From Methanobacterium sp. (GTDB lineage Archaea > Methanobacteriota > Methanobacteria > Methanobacteriales > Methanobacteriaceae): a DNA stretch of 15,493 nucleotides. Of this stretch, positions 1 to 8,435 are shown one piece after another (the stretch's first letter is position 1; each line of letters begins with the position of its first letter). The DNA lies in the NCBI GenBank assembly GCA_003151535.1, contig PLXT01000136.1:13473-28965 (forward strand). The letters run 5' to 3'. Under the pieces are notes generated by a model. The model made no database searches, was not told where the DNA came from, and saw only the letters and a list, made by a program, of their open reading frames with translations. Both the position numbers and the translations under genes were made by a program.

Positions 1-1800
1 CAAAATCTTGTGGAATTATATGATAATATAAAGTTTATAAAACTCGATGAGAACACTGGAGGTCCGTCTACACCGAGAAATGTTGGAATAGAAAATGCAG
101 AAGGCAGGTTTATCACATTTTTAGATGATGATGATGAAATGCATGCAGACAATCTTATTGAAATGGTAAATTATGCGAAATTGCAGGACCTAGATTGTAT
201 CAAAGGATATACTCGAGTGTATAATGGCAAGAAAATTTTCGATGTGGGTAAGATCAAATGTAATAACTCCAATAATATCGATGTGATGAAAAAAATACTA
301 TCTCATCAGAGCACTAGAATTGATATTATCATTAAGAGAGAATTTCTAATCGATAACCAAATTAAATTCAATAAGAACTATAAATTAGGTGAAGATACCA
401 TATTTTATGCCGATATATTTGCTTGTAATCCCAAAATAGAATATTATAACTCTTTTATTCAACATCATTACAAAAGATCAAATAAGGGAAATTTATCCTC
501 TACACAAAATTATCAAGATAAAGAATTATCAGACCATATAGCTGTGTGGGAAAATGCTGAAAAAAAGTTAAAATCAATTAAAATAAGTTATTATGAGTTA
601 AGACTCCCTGTTGCAATTCAAAACAGTATTAAATCTATCGTTTTTTATTCTAATGGAAAAATATCAGAGAAATGTTTTTCAAAATTAAGTAAATTTACAG
701 TTGAAAATAGGAAATACCTGACAAATTTACATCTGCATGAAAGATATGTGGAAGTTTATAATTCAATAATAGAGAATGATTACCAAAATTTTTTAGATGT
801 GTCCAAAAAAAGACTTCTTATAGCTGGATACGATCTCAAATTTATTAAACCGGTTATCAAATATCTCGAAGATGATTATAACATACAAGTTGATGAATGG
901 AGCAGTCATAATTCGCATAATGAAAAAAAGAGTAAATTACATTTGAATTGGGCAGATATTATCTTCTGTGAGTGGTTATTAGGCAATTCAGTATGGTATT
1001 CAATTAGAAAATTTAATCATCAAAAGCTTCTGCTAAGGGCACATAAATTTGAGGCGAAAAGGGAATTTGGAAACAAAATAGATTATAAAAAAGTAGATGG
1101 AGTAATAACAGTTAGTTACTATTATCTTGAATTGTTCCATAATACCTTCAAAATACCACGCGAAAAGATGATATTATTGAGCAACTATGTTGAAACTGAT
1201 ATCTACAGTGGAATTAAGACAGGAGACTATAAACACAATCTCGCCATTGTGGGATACATACCTAAATGGAAGGGATTACTTAAGGGTCTTAAAATAATTA
1301 AGATGCTTAAAAAACATGATGAAGAATATAAACTTTATTTAATTGGTAAAGACTACAAAGAAGTGGATTGGGTATGGAACAATCCTGAGGAAAAATTATA
1401 TTTCCATGAATGTGAAAATTATATAAAAGAAAATCATTTAGAAGATTCAGTTATACGTAAAGGATGGATAGAACAGGCTGATATGTTTTCTAATATAGGA
1501 TATGTTCTTTCATTAAGCGACATTGAAAGTTTTCATCTTGCTCCTGCAGAAGGACTGTGTGATAACTCATTAGCACTGCTACTCAACTGGACAGGAGTGG
1601 AATATGTATATCCCAGTGATATTATCGTTGATAATATAAAGGAAATTAAGGATATAATCATAAGTACTAACAAAAATGAATTAGAATACAACAAACTTGT
1701 TACTAAAATGAAGGAATATGTTACGAATGAATATAATATAGAAAAATTTGTATCTAAATTAAAATTAGAATTAGAAACAATAACCTTGATACTTTATTAA
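1..1800 (+). CDS. Two-domain glycosyltransferase (GT2 + GT4), 5' truncated by window edge
   Basis: This gene is open to the first base of the window (the codons before the GTG at 10 are in frame and sense), so the true start lies upstream. The N-terminal part is a GT-A fold family 2 glycosyltransferase: a GGPSTPRNVGIENAEG segment is followed by FLDDDDEMHADN, which carries the DXD-type metal and nucleotide-sugar site. About the first 50-60 residues of that domain, including the usual opening beta strand, are missing. Residues of about 265-590 form a second, GT-B fold domain of the GT4 type. It contains a sugar-nucleotide-binding region and the EX7E signature in SDIESFHLAPAEG. No signal peptide or membrane segment is seen, so it should act at the cytoplasmic face, adding two sugars in succession to a glycan or lipid-linked oligosaccharide. 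The acceptor and sugars cannot be told from sequence. It is 56 bp upstream of the next glycosyltransferase, probably in the same transcript. Confidence 0.88.
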   Translation, partial: QNLVELYDNIKFIKLDENTGGPSTPRNVGIENAEGRFITFLDDDDEMHADNLIEMVNYAKLQDLDCIKGYTRVYNGKKIFDVGKIKCNNSNNIDVMKKILSHQSTRIDIIIKREFLIDNQIKFNKNYKLGEDTIFYADIFACNPKIEYYNSFIQHHYKRSNKGNLSSTQNYQDKELSDHIAVWENAEKKLKSIKISYYELRLPVAIQNSIKSIVFYSNGKISEKCFSKLSKFTVENRKYLTNLHLHERYVEVYNSIIENDYQNFLDVSKKRLLIAGYDLKFIKPVIKYLEDDYNIQVDEWSSHNSHNEKKSKLHLNWADIIFCEWLLGNSVWYSIRKFNHQKLLLRAHKFEAKREFGNKIDYKKVDGVITVSYYYLELFHNTFKIPREKMILLSNYVETDIYSGIKTGDYKHNLAIVGYIPKWKGLLKGLKIIKMLKKHDEEYKLYLIGKDYKEVDWVWNNPEEKLYFHECENYIKENHLEDSVIRKGWIEQADMFSNIGYVLSLSDIESFHLAPAEGLCDNSLALLLNWTGVEYVYPSDIIVDNIKEIKDIIISTNKNELEYNKLVTKMKEYVTNEYNIEKFVSKLKLELETITLILY

Positions 1801-1856
1801 TCTCTTGATCGGAATATTTAATCAGAAATTAAATTCTACATCAGCAATATAAATGG

Positions 1857-4535
1857 ATGTTTACAATGGATATTACCAATTACAAGTTAAAAAATTTTGT
1901 TATAAGCGGTGATCAAGAAGATTATATCTTTTCAATAATTAGAGATACCAACAATTTCTATGAACACGAAATTTTAGATAAGTGGAACAAATATCTGTCT
2001 AACGTAAAGGTCATACTGGATATAGGGGCAAATATAGGGAATCACAGCATATACTGGTCTCAATTCGATAATATAGAAAAAATCATTGCATTTGAGGCTG
2101 TCAAATCAATTTATGAAATTTTAGCAAGAAATGTCAACAATAACAACATTGCTAAAATTGAATTACATAATCTGGCAGTAGGAGAAAAAGACGGTTACGC
2201 TGAAATCGATAAATTTGATAAGAATAACTACGGATCTACTTCATTGAAAGTTGTTGATGAATCAGAAATAAAAATCGTATCAGTTGATAACTTCTTATCA
2301 AATAAAGACTTACAAATAGATTTTGTTAAGATCGATGTAGAAGAATTTGAAGTATTTGTTTTGAATGGAATGAAACATACAATTGCCAAAGATAAACCGA
2401 TAATATGGGTAGAAGTATCATTAAACACTTTAAACAAAGTTTTGGAAGTATTTAAAAATGAAGAATATAGAATAGTGGATATTAAAAAATTCAATATTTT
2501 AGCGGTACATGAATCAAAAATGAATAGTTTTAAGCCCATCACCCAGGAAAAAATTATAACAGAAGTATTTAAAAATTTAAGTGCAAGTTGGATATACAGG
2601 AATAATAGTCAAAATTTAGAAGAAAGACTTAAAAAAAGTGCTTCTCGTTTTGAATATGAGCAAAAGAAATCTATTGAGATCAAAAAACAACTAGAAAGAA
2701 GTGTTTCCCGTTTTAATTATGAACAAAAGAAATGTGAAGATCTTCAGGAACAAGTTCAACAGAGCGAAAAACTTAAAAAACAGCTTCAACAGAGCGAAAA
2801 ACTTGTCAAAGATTATAAATCACGGAAAGTTGTCAGAACTGTAGATAATTTTCAAAGATTGTACAGCGAACCTAGGACTTATACTAAAAAATATGTTTAT
2901 ATAACTTTAAATATGTTATATGGAAAATTAAAGCGATTTCCAAGGATTACAAGATTAATTCACAGAACAAACAATAGATTTAATATAATTCATAAAGAAG
3001 CAGCACTCAAAACTTACTACGAATATCAGAGTAATTACAAATCTAAAGGTCTATCAGCAGGTAAAAATTTTGGACCTCAACAACCGAAGGATATTAAAGT
3101 AGCGGTTATTGTGGATGAATTTACCTACAACAGTTTTAAAGGAGAGTTTAATGCAGTAGTCATAGAACCGGATAATTGGTTGGAACTATTTGAAAAAGAA
3201 AAACCAGACCTGTTCTTTTGTGAATCTGCATGGAGTGGTGTAAACTCTGAAAAAAGACCTTGGAAGGGTAAAATATATTCTAGTATTAATTTTAAGAATG
3301 AAAATAGGTTAATACTTCTATCAATACTGGAATATTGTAAAAATAATTCAATTCCAACTATTTTCTGGAATAAAGAAGATCCTACCCATTATAATGATAA
3401 GGTACACAATTTCGTAGACACTGCTTTGAAATTTGACCATATATTCACGACCGACGAAAATTGTGTACAAAGATACAGGGATGATTATGGTTTTGGAAAT
3501 GTTCATTGCTTAATGTTTGCTGGACAACCAAAACTTCTTAATCCTATCGAAAAACAAACAAGGACTGAGGATATTGTATTTGCCGGCAGTTGGTACAAGC
3601 AACATCCACAAAGATGCTATGATATGAAGGATATATTTGATAAAATACTCGACAGTGGATACAACTTAAAAATTTACGATAGACATTTTTTTACAACTGA
3701 TGATCCAAATAGAGATTTTCCTGAAAAATATATTAAATACACGCATCCATCAGTACCTTTCAATGAGATTGAAAATGTGTATAAAGAGAGTTTTTACTCT
3801 TTAAACATTAATACCGAAACAAAATCTAAAACCATGTTTGCAAGACGGGTATTTGAGCTTATGCTATGCAATACTCTTGTGATCTCGAATTATTCGGAGG
3901 GAATGGAAGAATTATTTGGTGATAATATAATATTTATTGATAGAGAAGAATTAGATCTATCAAACTTTGAATTGAAGAGATCAAAGAATTTATATGAAGT
4001 CTTAAGATATCACACGTACGCAAGACGATTTAAACAAATTTTAGATGCAATAAACTATGAATATTTAATGCCCGATGATACTATAACATTATATTACACA
4101 GTAAACAAACAATCAGAGATTAAAAATATTTTAGAACATTATGAATCAATAAATTATCAAAACAAAAAATTAGCATTATTAATATCTGAAAATATTCCAA
4201 ACCATTTAATCAAGAATATTTATGAGGAATATGCAAATAATGAAGTCTCAGTTTATTCGCTCTACTATTTAAAATATCAAAATGGGATGATAATTAATAA
4301 TACGCCCTATTTCATATTTGCTGATATGCAACTCATGCCAGAATCTATTGAAAAATCCATTCTACACTATTCATATTTAGATAAAGAATATTCAATAACA
4401 ACAGGAGAATTTAAATACACATTTGGTAACTCAAATATCGTTACCAATGTTGTTATGAAAAATGAAATGTTTGAAGACGTATCAAACCATAAACTTCATG
4501 ATATTCCAATAGAAATTCGAGTTTATTACATTTAG
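1857..4535 (+). CDS. FkbM methyltransferase - coiled coil - CgeB-type glycosyltransferase fusion with GT2-like tail
   Basis: Four regions are visible in this 892-residue protein. Residues ~50-215 are an FkbM-family SAM-dependent methyltransferase, with motif I DIGANIGNH at 55-63, acidic E80 for the SAM ribose, and the FVKIDVEEFE strand. Residues ~250-318 are a charged coiled coil made of tandem repeats (SASRFEYEQKK / SVSRFNYEQKK, then two QQSEKL units). Residues ~405-715 resemble CgeB/DUF3880 GT-B glycosyltransferases, including the block HPSVPFNEIENVYKESF and RRVFELMLCNTLVISNYSEG. Residues ~720-892 look like a GT2 fold but lack a DDDD/DXD motif. Expected role: cytoplasmic sugar transfer plus O-methylation of a surface glycan. 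ATG 1857 has no clear ribosome binding site; ATG 1866 (MDITNY) has a weak GGATG six bases before it and is an equally good start. No TATA box is obvious in the 56-bp gap, which suggests co-transcription with the preceding gene. Confidence 0.88.
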   Translation: MFTMDITNYKLKNFVISGDQEDYIFSIIRDTNNFYEHEILDKWNKYLSNVKVILDIGANIGNHSIYWSQFDNIEKIIAFEAVKSIYEILARNVNNNNIAKIELHNLAVGEKDGYAEIDKFDKNNYGSTSLKVVDESEIKIVSVDNFLSNKDLQIDFVKIDVEEFEVFVLNGMKHTIAKDKPIIWVEVSLNTLNKVLEVFKNEEYRIVDIKKFNILAVHESKMNSFKPITQEKIITEVFKNLSASWIYRNNSQNLEERLKKSASRFEYEQKKSIEIKKQLERSVSRFNYEQKKCEDLQEQVQQSEKLKKQLQQSEKLVKDYKSRKVVRTVDNFQRLYSEPRTYTKKYVYITLNMLYGKLKRFPRITRLIHRTNNRFNIIHKEAALKTYYEYQSNYKSKGLSAGKNFGPQQPKDIKVAVIVDEFTYNSFKGEFNAVVIEPDNWLELFEKEKPDLFFCESAWSGVNSEKRPWKGKIYSSINFKNENRLILLSILEYCKNNSIPTIFWNKEDPTHYNDKVHNFVDTALKFDHIFTTDENCVQRYRDDYGFGNVHCLMFAGQPKLLNPIEKQTRTEDIVFAGSWYKQHPQRCYDMKDIFDKILDSGYNLKIYDRHFFTTDDPNRDFPEKYIKYTHPSVPFNEIENVYKESFYSLNINTETKSKTMFARRVFELMLCNTLVISNYSEGMEELFGDNIIFIDREELDLSNFELKRSKNLYEVLRYHTYARRFKQILDAINYEYLMPDDTITLYYTVNKQSEIKNILEHYESINYQNKKLALLISENIPNHLIKNIYEEYANNEVSVYSLYYLKYQNGMIINNTPYFIFADMQLMPESIEKSILHYSYLDKEYSITTGEFKYTFGNSNIVTNVVMKNEMFEDVSNHKLHDIPIEIRVYYI
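2637..2804 (+). repeat. Internal tandem repeats encoding the coiled coil
   Basis: Two nested duplications lie inside the methyltransferase-glycosyltransferase gene. A unit of 63 bp (21 codons) starts at about 2637 and again at about 2700 (protein SASRFEYEQKK and SVSRFNYEQKK), diverged at several bases. Directly after it a 20-nt block is repeated exactly at 2755-2774 and 2785-2804, giving a 30-bp period (protein QQSEKLKKQL / QQSEKLVKD). Both periods are multiples of three, so copy-number change would alter linker length without breaking the frame. Confidence 0.8.
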
Positions 4536-4545
4536 AAGTACAAAC

Positions 4546-4554
4546 TTATATATT
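4546..4554 (+). promoter_or_regulatory. TATA box candidate for the Asp2-like gene
   Basis: TTATATATT lies in the 77-bp gap between the glycosyltransferase fusion and the hydrolase gene. A start about 25 bases downstream would give a leader of roughly 35-40 nt. A G-rich GGGGA at 4601-4605 may act as the ribosome binding site for ATG 4613. The surrounding DNA is very AT-rich, so this is only a plausible site. Confidence 0.4.
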
Positions 4555-4612
4555 ATTAATAGGATTTAATAATAGTTTAATAATTCCGATCTAAACTTCT
4601 GGGGACTCATAA

Positions 4613-6436
4613 ATGGGAATTTCAGACGAAATAAAAAGGAATGAAAGGATATATAATGGTGTTAAAGACATTAAATATCTTTTTTATGAGGGAAAAAATA
4701 CAGATAAACTTATATTAACTTTCCCAGGATTTTCAAGTCTAGGAAATCCGCCTGCATATAACTATATAAGAACTTTAAAAGACTCAAATACCCATAAATT
4801 ATTCATTTTAGATGATCATGGTCCGAGAGGCAGCTATTTGATTGGACAGAATCGAGACAATTCTATTGAACTATCTGTAATGTCTTTACTATCTAATTTA
4901 TGCCAAGAATATGATATTAAACATGAGAATATTATTTCACAAGGCTCCTCTAAAGGAGGTACCTGTGCACTTTACTTTGGAATTAAATATGGTTTTGGAT
5001 ATGCAATAGCTGGTGGACCTCAAATAAGAGTGGGAACTTACCTATCACACGCTGCTCCTGATGTATTAGATTTTATAGCCGGTGGAAGAGGAAAAGAGGA
5101 TATATTGCATTTAGATAATATTTTATACGATATGTTAAAAATTCCTTTTAAAAAGTTTCCAAAGATTTTTATACATGTTGGACGTGGGGATCACCATTAT
5201 CATGGACATATATTGCCGTTTCTTAACAAACTAGATGAAAAAGGATTGGAATACGAAATGAATATTTCAAATTACCATTCTCATACTTCATTAGGACATT
5301 ATTATCCTGATTATTTAATTACAACACTAAATTCTATTGATAAGAGCATCATAGATCCTAAACCATACATACAAAAGGCAGATATCTCATTTTTAGACGG
5401 TGCACTTGAAGTTACTTGTCTAGCTGCTGGAAAAAAGTTGGAATATTCCTGTGAAATACACAATGCAGACAAAATCGTTAAAAAAACTAAATTCAGCAAG
5501 GATATCAAATATAGATATCCCATAAACTTAGATAGCATTTACAGGGCAAGAGTTTACGTGAAAGAGGGCGAACATATAAATTCTAAGGTAACAGATGAAA
5601 TTCAAATCAATAATCTTGTAAGAGGATTAGAGGGGACTTATGCTTCAGATATTGATATCCATGGTAGTAGTGTCAGTAAGTATATATTCGATTTCGAACC
5701 AAATTCAGATATTACACTGGGTAAATATTATGCCAAACAATCTATTTTTAGTGTTGTCAGTAATCCATTTCCCGATCAATTTGATATAAATCTTTCATCT
5801 CCATGGGAAAAAAATATGCTAGAGATGGATTTGAAAAAGGACTTCTTTAATAATTTATCATATAATCACGCTAAATATCTTTTATTAGATTTAATAGACG
5901 AAAGAAATATGTTGGTTAAATATAAAGATATTATTTTCACATTTTCGGACATAATAGGTAAATCTAGATTTTTAGATGGTTTAGATGTAGAATATATTAA
6001 TAAATTTAATTTAGACCATCTAACATTTGAAAATTCTGTGGATCTTTATATTTCTGGTTTGCTTGAAATTTATGGTCAAGAAAATATTATTATACATGAA
6101 ACATATCTCATGGACAATTATATTTCGAAAGATGGTGAAATTAAATTGTTTCCTGATCAGAATATTGATTATAACAAGAAGGTTAACGCACTCCTCAAAC
6201 AGTATTATACATACTTAAAATATAAATTACCAAATTCTGAAGTTATAAATATTCATGATAAGTTTATGGCTTCTGAAAATCATATATTTGGGCTTTCACC
6301 CATACACTACCAAGAAGAATATTACAGAGAAGCATTTAAAAATTTAAAAAATATCATAGTAACAAGACCAGTTAGAACTTCAGCATTCAAACGATTTAAT
6401 AAAGTTTTTAGAAATATACTAAGAACATCCGGATAA
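4613..6436 (+). CDS. Asp2-like alpha/beta hydrolase fused to a DUF6270-like (SGNH-type) domain
   Basis: The N-terminal ~240 residues resemble the hydrolase domain of accessory Sec system protein Asp2, which in Gram-positive bacteria acetylates sugars on glycosylated serine-rich adhesins. Visible features are the LILTFPGFSS strand, the nucleophile elbow GSSKGG (Ser113 the likely nucleophile), Asp193 in GRGDHHYHGH, and a histidine cluster NYHSHTSLGH (H222/H224/H229) that can supply the catalytic His. Residues ~260-335 look like a beta-rich linker. Residues ~345-600 resemble DUF6270, starting with HGSSVSKYIFDF (the family usually has GSC; here Ser353 replaces the Cys) and ending with a GLSPIHYQEEYY segment in which the His is the expected SGNH-type catalytic base. 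There is no signal peptide or membrane helix. It follows two glycosyltransferase genes on the same strand, which supports esterification or de-esterification of a surface glycan. The Asp2 match is fairly firm; the exact reaction is inferred. Confidence 0.8.
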   Translation: MGISDEIKRNERIYNGVKDIKYLFYEGKNTDKLILTFPGFSSLGNPPAYNYIRTLKDSNTHKLFILDDHGPRGSYLIGQNRDNSIELSVMSLLSNLCQEYDIKHENIISQGSSKGGTCALYFGIKYGFGYAIAGGPQIRVGTYLSHAAPDVLDFIAGGRGKEDILHLDNILYDMLKIPFKKFPKIFIHVGRGDHHYHGHILPFLNKLDEKGLEYEMNISNYHSHTSLGHYYPDYLITTLNSIDKSIIDPKPYIQKADISFLDGALEVTCLAAGKKLEYSCEIHNADKIVKKTKFSKDIKYRYPINLDSIYRARVYVKEGEHINSKVTDEIQINNLVRGLEGTYASDIDIHGSSVSKYIFDFEPNSDITLGKYYAKQSIFSVVSNPFPDQFDINLSSPWEKNMLEMDLKKDFFNNLSYNHAKYLLLDLIDERNMLVKYKDIIFTFSDIIGKSRFLDGLDVEYINKFNLDHLTFENSVDLYISGLLEIYGQENIIIHETYLMDNYISKDGEIKLFPDQNIDYNKKVNALLKQYYTYLKYKLPNSEVINIHDKFMASENHIFGLSPIHYQEEYYREAFKNLKNIIVTRPVRTSAFKRFNKVFRNILRTSG

Positions 6437-6496
6437 CAGATGTTTCAATTTAAATCAAATAGAATACTAAAAATAACCAAGATCAGAGTATTAAAT

Positions 6497-6523
6497 AAAA
6501 AAAATGAAGTTTGGATGACTTCA
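6497..6523 (-). terminator. Hairpin plus T-run terminator for the adhesin-like gene
   Basis: Read on the - strand, TGAAGT pairs with ACTTCA (6 bp) around a 7-nt loop and is followed at once by eight T. It lies about 60 bp past the stop of the adhesin-like gene, in the gap between convergent genes. The + strand copy of the hairpin has no T-run after it, so the element serves the - strand transcript. Confidence 0.7.
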
Positions 6524-6584
6524 AATTAGAATATTCGATTCTACATTATAATGTTTAATCATAAGCGTTTGATTACTGTTCTTT

Positions 6585-8279
6585 TTAGGTAATGGTGTTA
6601 CCATTAAGAGTACATGTACCTCCATCGTTATTATAGATTCCGTATTCATTATCCCATGTGCGTCCTGATGTATTCTGGGAGAAATTGGAATAATCAACTG
6701 TTAGATTACCTCCTCCATTTTTAATTGAAGCACCACCATCATTGTAAGCATGATTACTGTAAAATTTGCAGTATTCAACTTTTAAAACACCATAATAGTC
6801 TATAATAGCCCCTCCACCATTAGAATTAGCTACATTACTTGTGAATGTACAGTTATTAATGTAGTCACTGTGTTTTTTGGGCTGATAATAAGCTATTGCT
6901 CCACCATCTCCGCCAGTGTTACTGGTGAAAGTGTCATTTTGGATGTCTGAAGTACCATGTCCGTTATAAATTGCTCCGCCACTCTTGGATGCTTGGTTGT
7001 TTTTGAATATACAGTTGGAAATGCCTAATGCTGCTTGATAATTTGTGACAGCTCCACCATCCGTTGTAGCTTTATTATTAGAGAATGTACAATAATTCAT
7101 ATTTAAAGCACCTTTAAACCACCAGGATTGCTCAACAGCACCACCACCTCCATTTGAAACTGAGTTATAGTTAAAAGTACTGTTTAATATGTTCATGGTA
7201 TATTCTTCGTTATGAACAGCTCCACCACCTAAATTTGCACTATTATAGTCGAAATTACAGTTTGTTATATCTACATAACCGTAATAACTCATTACAGCCC
7301 CTCCATGATCATTGACGGAAAGGTTACTGATGAAATTACAGTTTTCAATCTTTGCATTTGCTCTTGAATTAGATATGGCTCCACCAGCACTGTCGTTAAC
7401 TGCTCTGTTTCCTTTAAATGTATTGTCGGTTGTAACTAAATAACCATTAGTATTTGAAAGTATGGCTCCTCCACCCTTTCCTGAGTTGTAGTTGAAAGTA
7501 TTTCTGATCGAGTTAACACTACCTCCACCATTTTTTAAAGCTCCGCCTCCACCATTGGTAGCATAATTACTATTAAAAGTATTCTGGGTCATGGTTAAAG
7601 TACAATAATAATTGACAATAGCTCCGCCTCCACCAGATTGTGATGCACCGTTACGGGTGAATAAAGTATATTTAACACTTCCACTACCATAATTATCGGC
7701 TATAGCTCCTCCGTCGTAAGCTGAGTTGTCTGTGTAACTATTTGTGTTTACATTTAAAGAACCATGGCCACTGTAAATGGCTCCACCATCTCCATATGCC
7801 TTGTTATTATTAAATGTACTATTAGAAACTGATAAATAACCATTATAATTGACTATTGCTCCACCATTTCCGTCTACTTTTCCATTAATAAATTGTAGAT
7901 TCATAATATTGACATGAATGGCATTATCAATGGTAAAAATTCGATTTGCATATTGACCATCAATTATAGTAGTTTTTTGGCTTTGACCATTAATATTAAC
8001 ATTTTTTTGAATCGTTAATCCATGCTCATAGTATGTACCCGAAGCAATGTTGATGGTTCCATAGTTAACAACAGTACTCAAAGCATTTCCAATGGTTTTT
8101 TTAGGTCCTGTTGTACCAATTGTATGTACAGCACTGTTACCATTCCATGCATCGTTCCCAATTGCTCCATTAACATATGTGTTTGTAGATGCAGCATCTA
8201 CTGCATTAATGTTGAGTGAAAAAAGTATTGCAACACCTATGAATACTAAAGGAAATATCAATAATTTATTTGTTTTCAT
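6585..8279 (-). CDS. Secreted beta-helix adhesin-like protein
   Basis: The protein has a clear Sec signal peptide (KTNK n-region, hydrophobic core to about residue 24, cleavage near VDA/A at 29-30). A segment YVNGAIGNDAWNG...GPKKTIGNAL is typical of the opening of methanogen right-handed beta-helix proteins. Residues ~75-560 hold fifteen GGA-type turns (GGAIVNYNG, GGAIYSGHG, GGGAVHNEE and others), spaced roughly 25-32 residues apart and alternating with N-x-TFxxN strands. This is the polymorphic outer membrane protein/adhesin-like repeat pattern. Such proteins are exported and thought to act in surface attachment or cell-cell contact. The protein ends right after a beta-helix turn (GNTIT) with no membrane helix, sorting motif or pseudomurein-binding repeat, so how it is retained is unclear. 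Start: ATG at 8277-8279, with GGGGA about nine bases upstream and a TATA box further up. Its neighbours are dTDP-rhamnose genes, consistent with a glycosylated surface protein, but this link is only positional. Confidence 0.85.
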   Translation of the reverse strand: MKTNKLLIFPLVFIGVAILFSLNINAVDAASTNTYVNGAIGNDAWNGNSAVHTIGTTGPKKTIGNALSTVVNYGTINIASGTYYEHGLTIQKNVNINGQSQKTTIIDGQYANRIFTIDNAIHVNIMNLQFINGKVDGNGGAIVNYNGYLSVSNSTFNNNKAYGDGGAIYSGHGSLNVNTNSYTDNSAYDGGAIADNYGSGSVKYTLFTRNGASQSGGGGAIVNYYCTLTMTQNTFNSNYATNGGGGALKNGGGSVNSIRNTFNYNSGKGGGAILSNTNGYLVTTDNTFKGNRAVNDSAGGAISNSRANAKIENCNFISNLSVNDHGGAVMSYYGYVDITNCNFDYNSANLGGGAVHNEEYTMNILNSTFNYNSVSNGGGGAVEQSWWFKGALNMNYCTFSNNKATTDGGAVTNYQAALGISNCIFKNNQASKSGGAIYNGHGTSDIQNDTFTSNTGGDGGAIAYYQPKKHSDYINNCTFTSNVANSNGGGAIIDYYGVLKVEYCKFYSNHAYNDGGASIKNGGGNLTVDYSNFSQNTSGRTWDNEYGIYNNDGGTCTLNGNTIT

Positions 8280-8320
8280 ATTATTATCCCCGTCATAATC
8301 AAGTATGAATCATAATTTTA

Positions 8321-8328
8321 TATTTATA
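8321..8328 (-). promoter_or_regulatory. TATA box for the adhesin-like gene
   Basis: On the - strand the sequence reads CTATAAATATAAAA, a good archaeal TATA box preceded by a purine-rich BRE-like GAAAA. It lies about 45 bp before the ATG, giving a predicted leader of about 20 nt. This suggests the adhesin gene has its own promoter rather than depending on rfbA read-through. Confidence 0.55.
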
Positions 8329-8420
8329 GTTTTCACTACAACTTAAACAAAATTAATATTCCGCGTGATAGAACTCACAAATTCATAAAAATTATAATAT
8401 CTTAGTGTTGATCAATTTAA

Positions 8421-8433
8421 TAAAAAATTAAGG
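8421..8433 (-). terminator. T-run terminator candidate after rfbA
   Basis: Directly past the rfbA stop the - strand reads CCTTAATTTTTTATTAAA, with six consecutive T. T-runs of this kind terminate archaeal RNA polymerase, with or without a hairpin. There is no strong stem here. Confidence 0.4.
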
Positions 8434-8435
8434 AT

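Noticed and set aside
2228..2542. 104-codon open frame on the - strand
   Set aside because: It lies entirely inside the FkbM domain of a well-supported + strand gene, has no ribosome binding site and no recognisable motif; it is a shadow frame.
5311..5538. 75-codon frame on the - strand
   Set aside because: Antisense shadow of the linker region of the Asp2-like gene.
6027..6218. 63-codon + frame within the hydrolase gene
   Set aside because: Overlaps the DUF6270-like domain in another frame; hydrophobic composition comes from AT-rich DNA.
6600..7950. CRISPR-like regular repeats on the - strand
   Set aside because: The periodicity is that of beta-helix turns in a coding frame, with degenerate units and no spacers.
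8022..8298. Two + strand frames over the start of the adhesin-like gene
   Set aside because: Antisense to a clear signal peptide and family N-terminus; no ribosome binding site.
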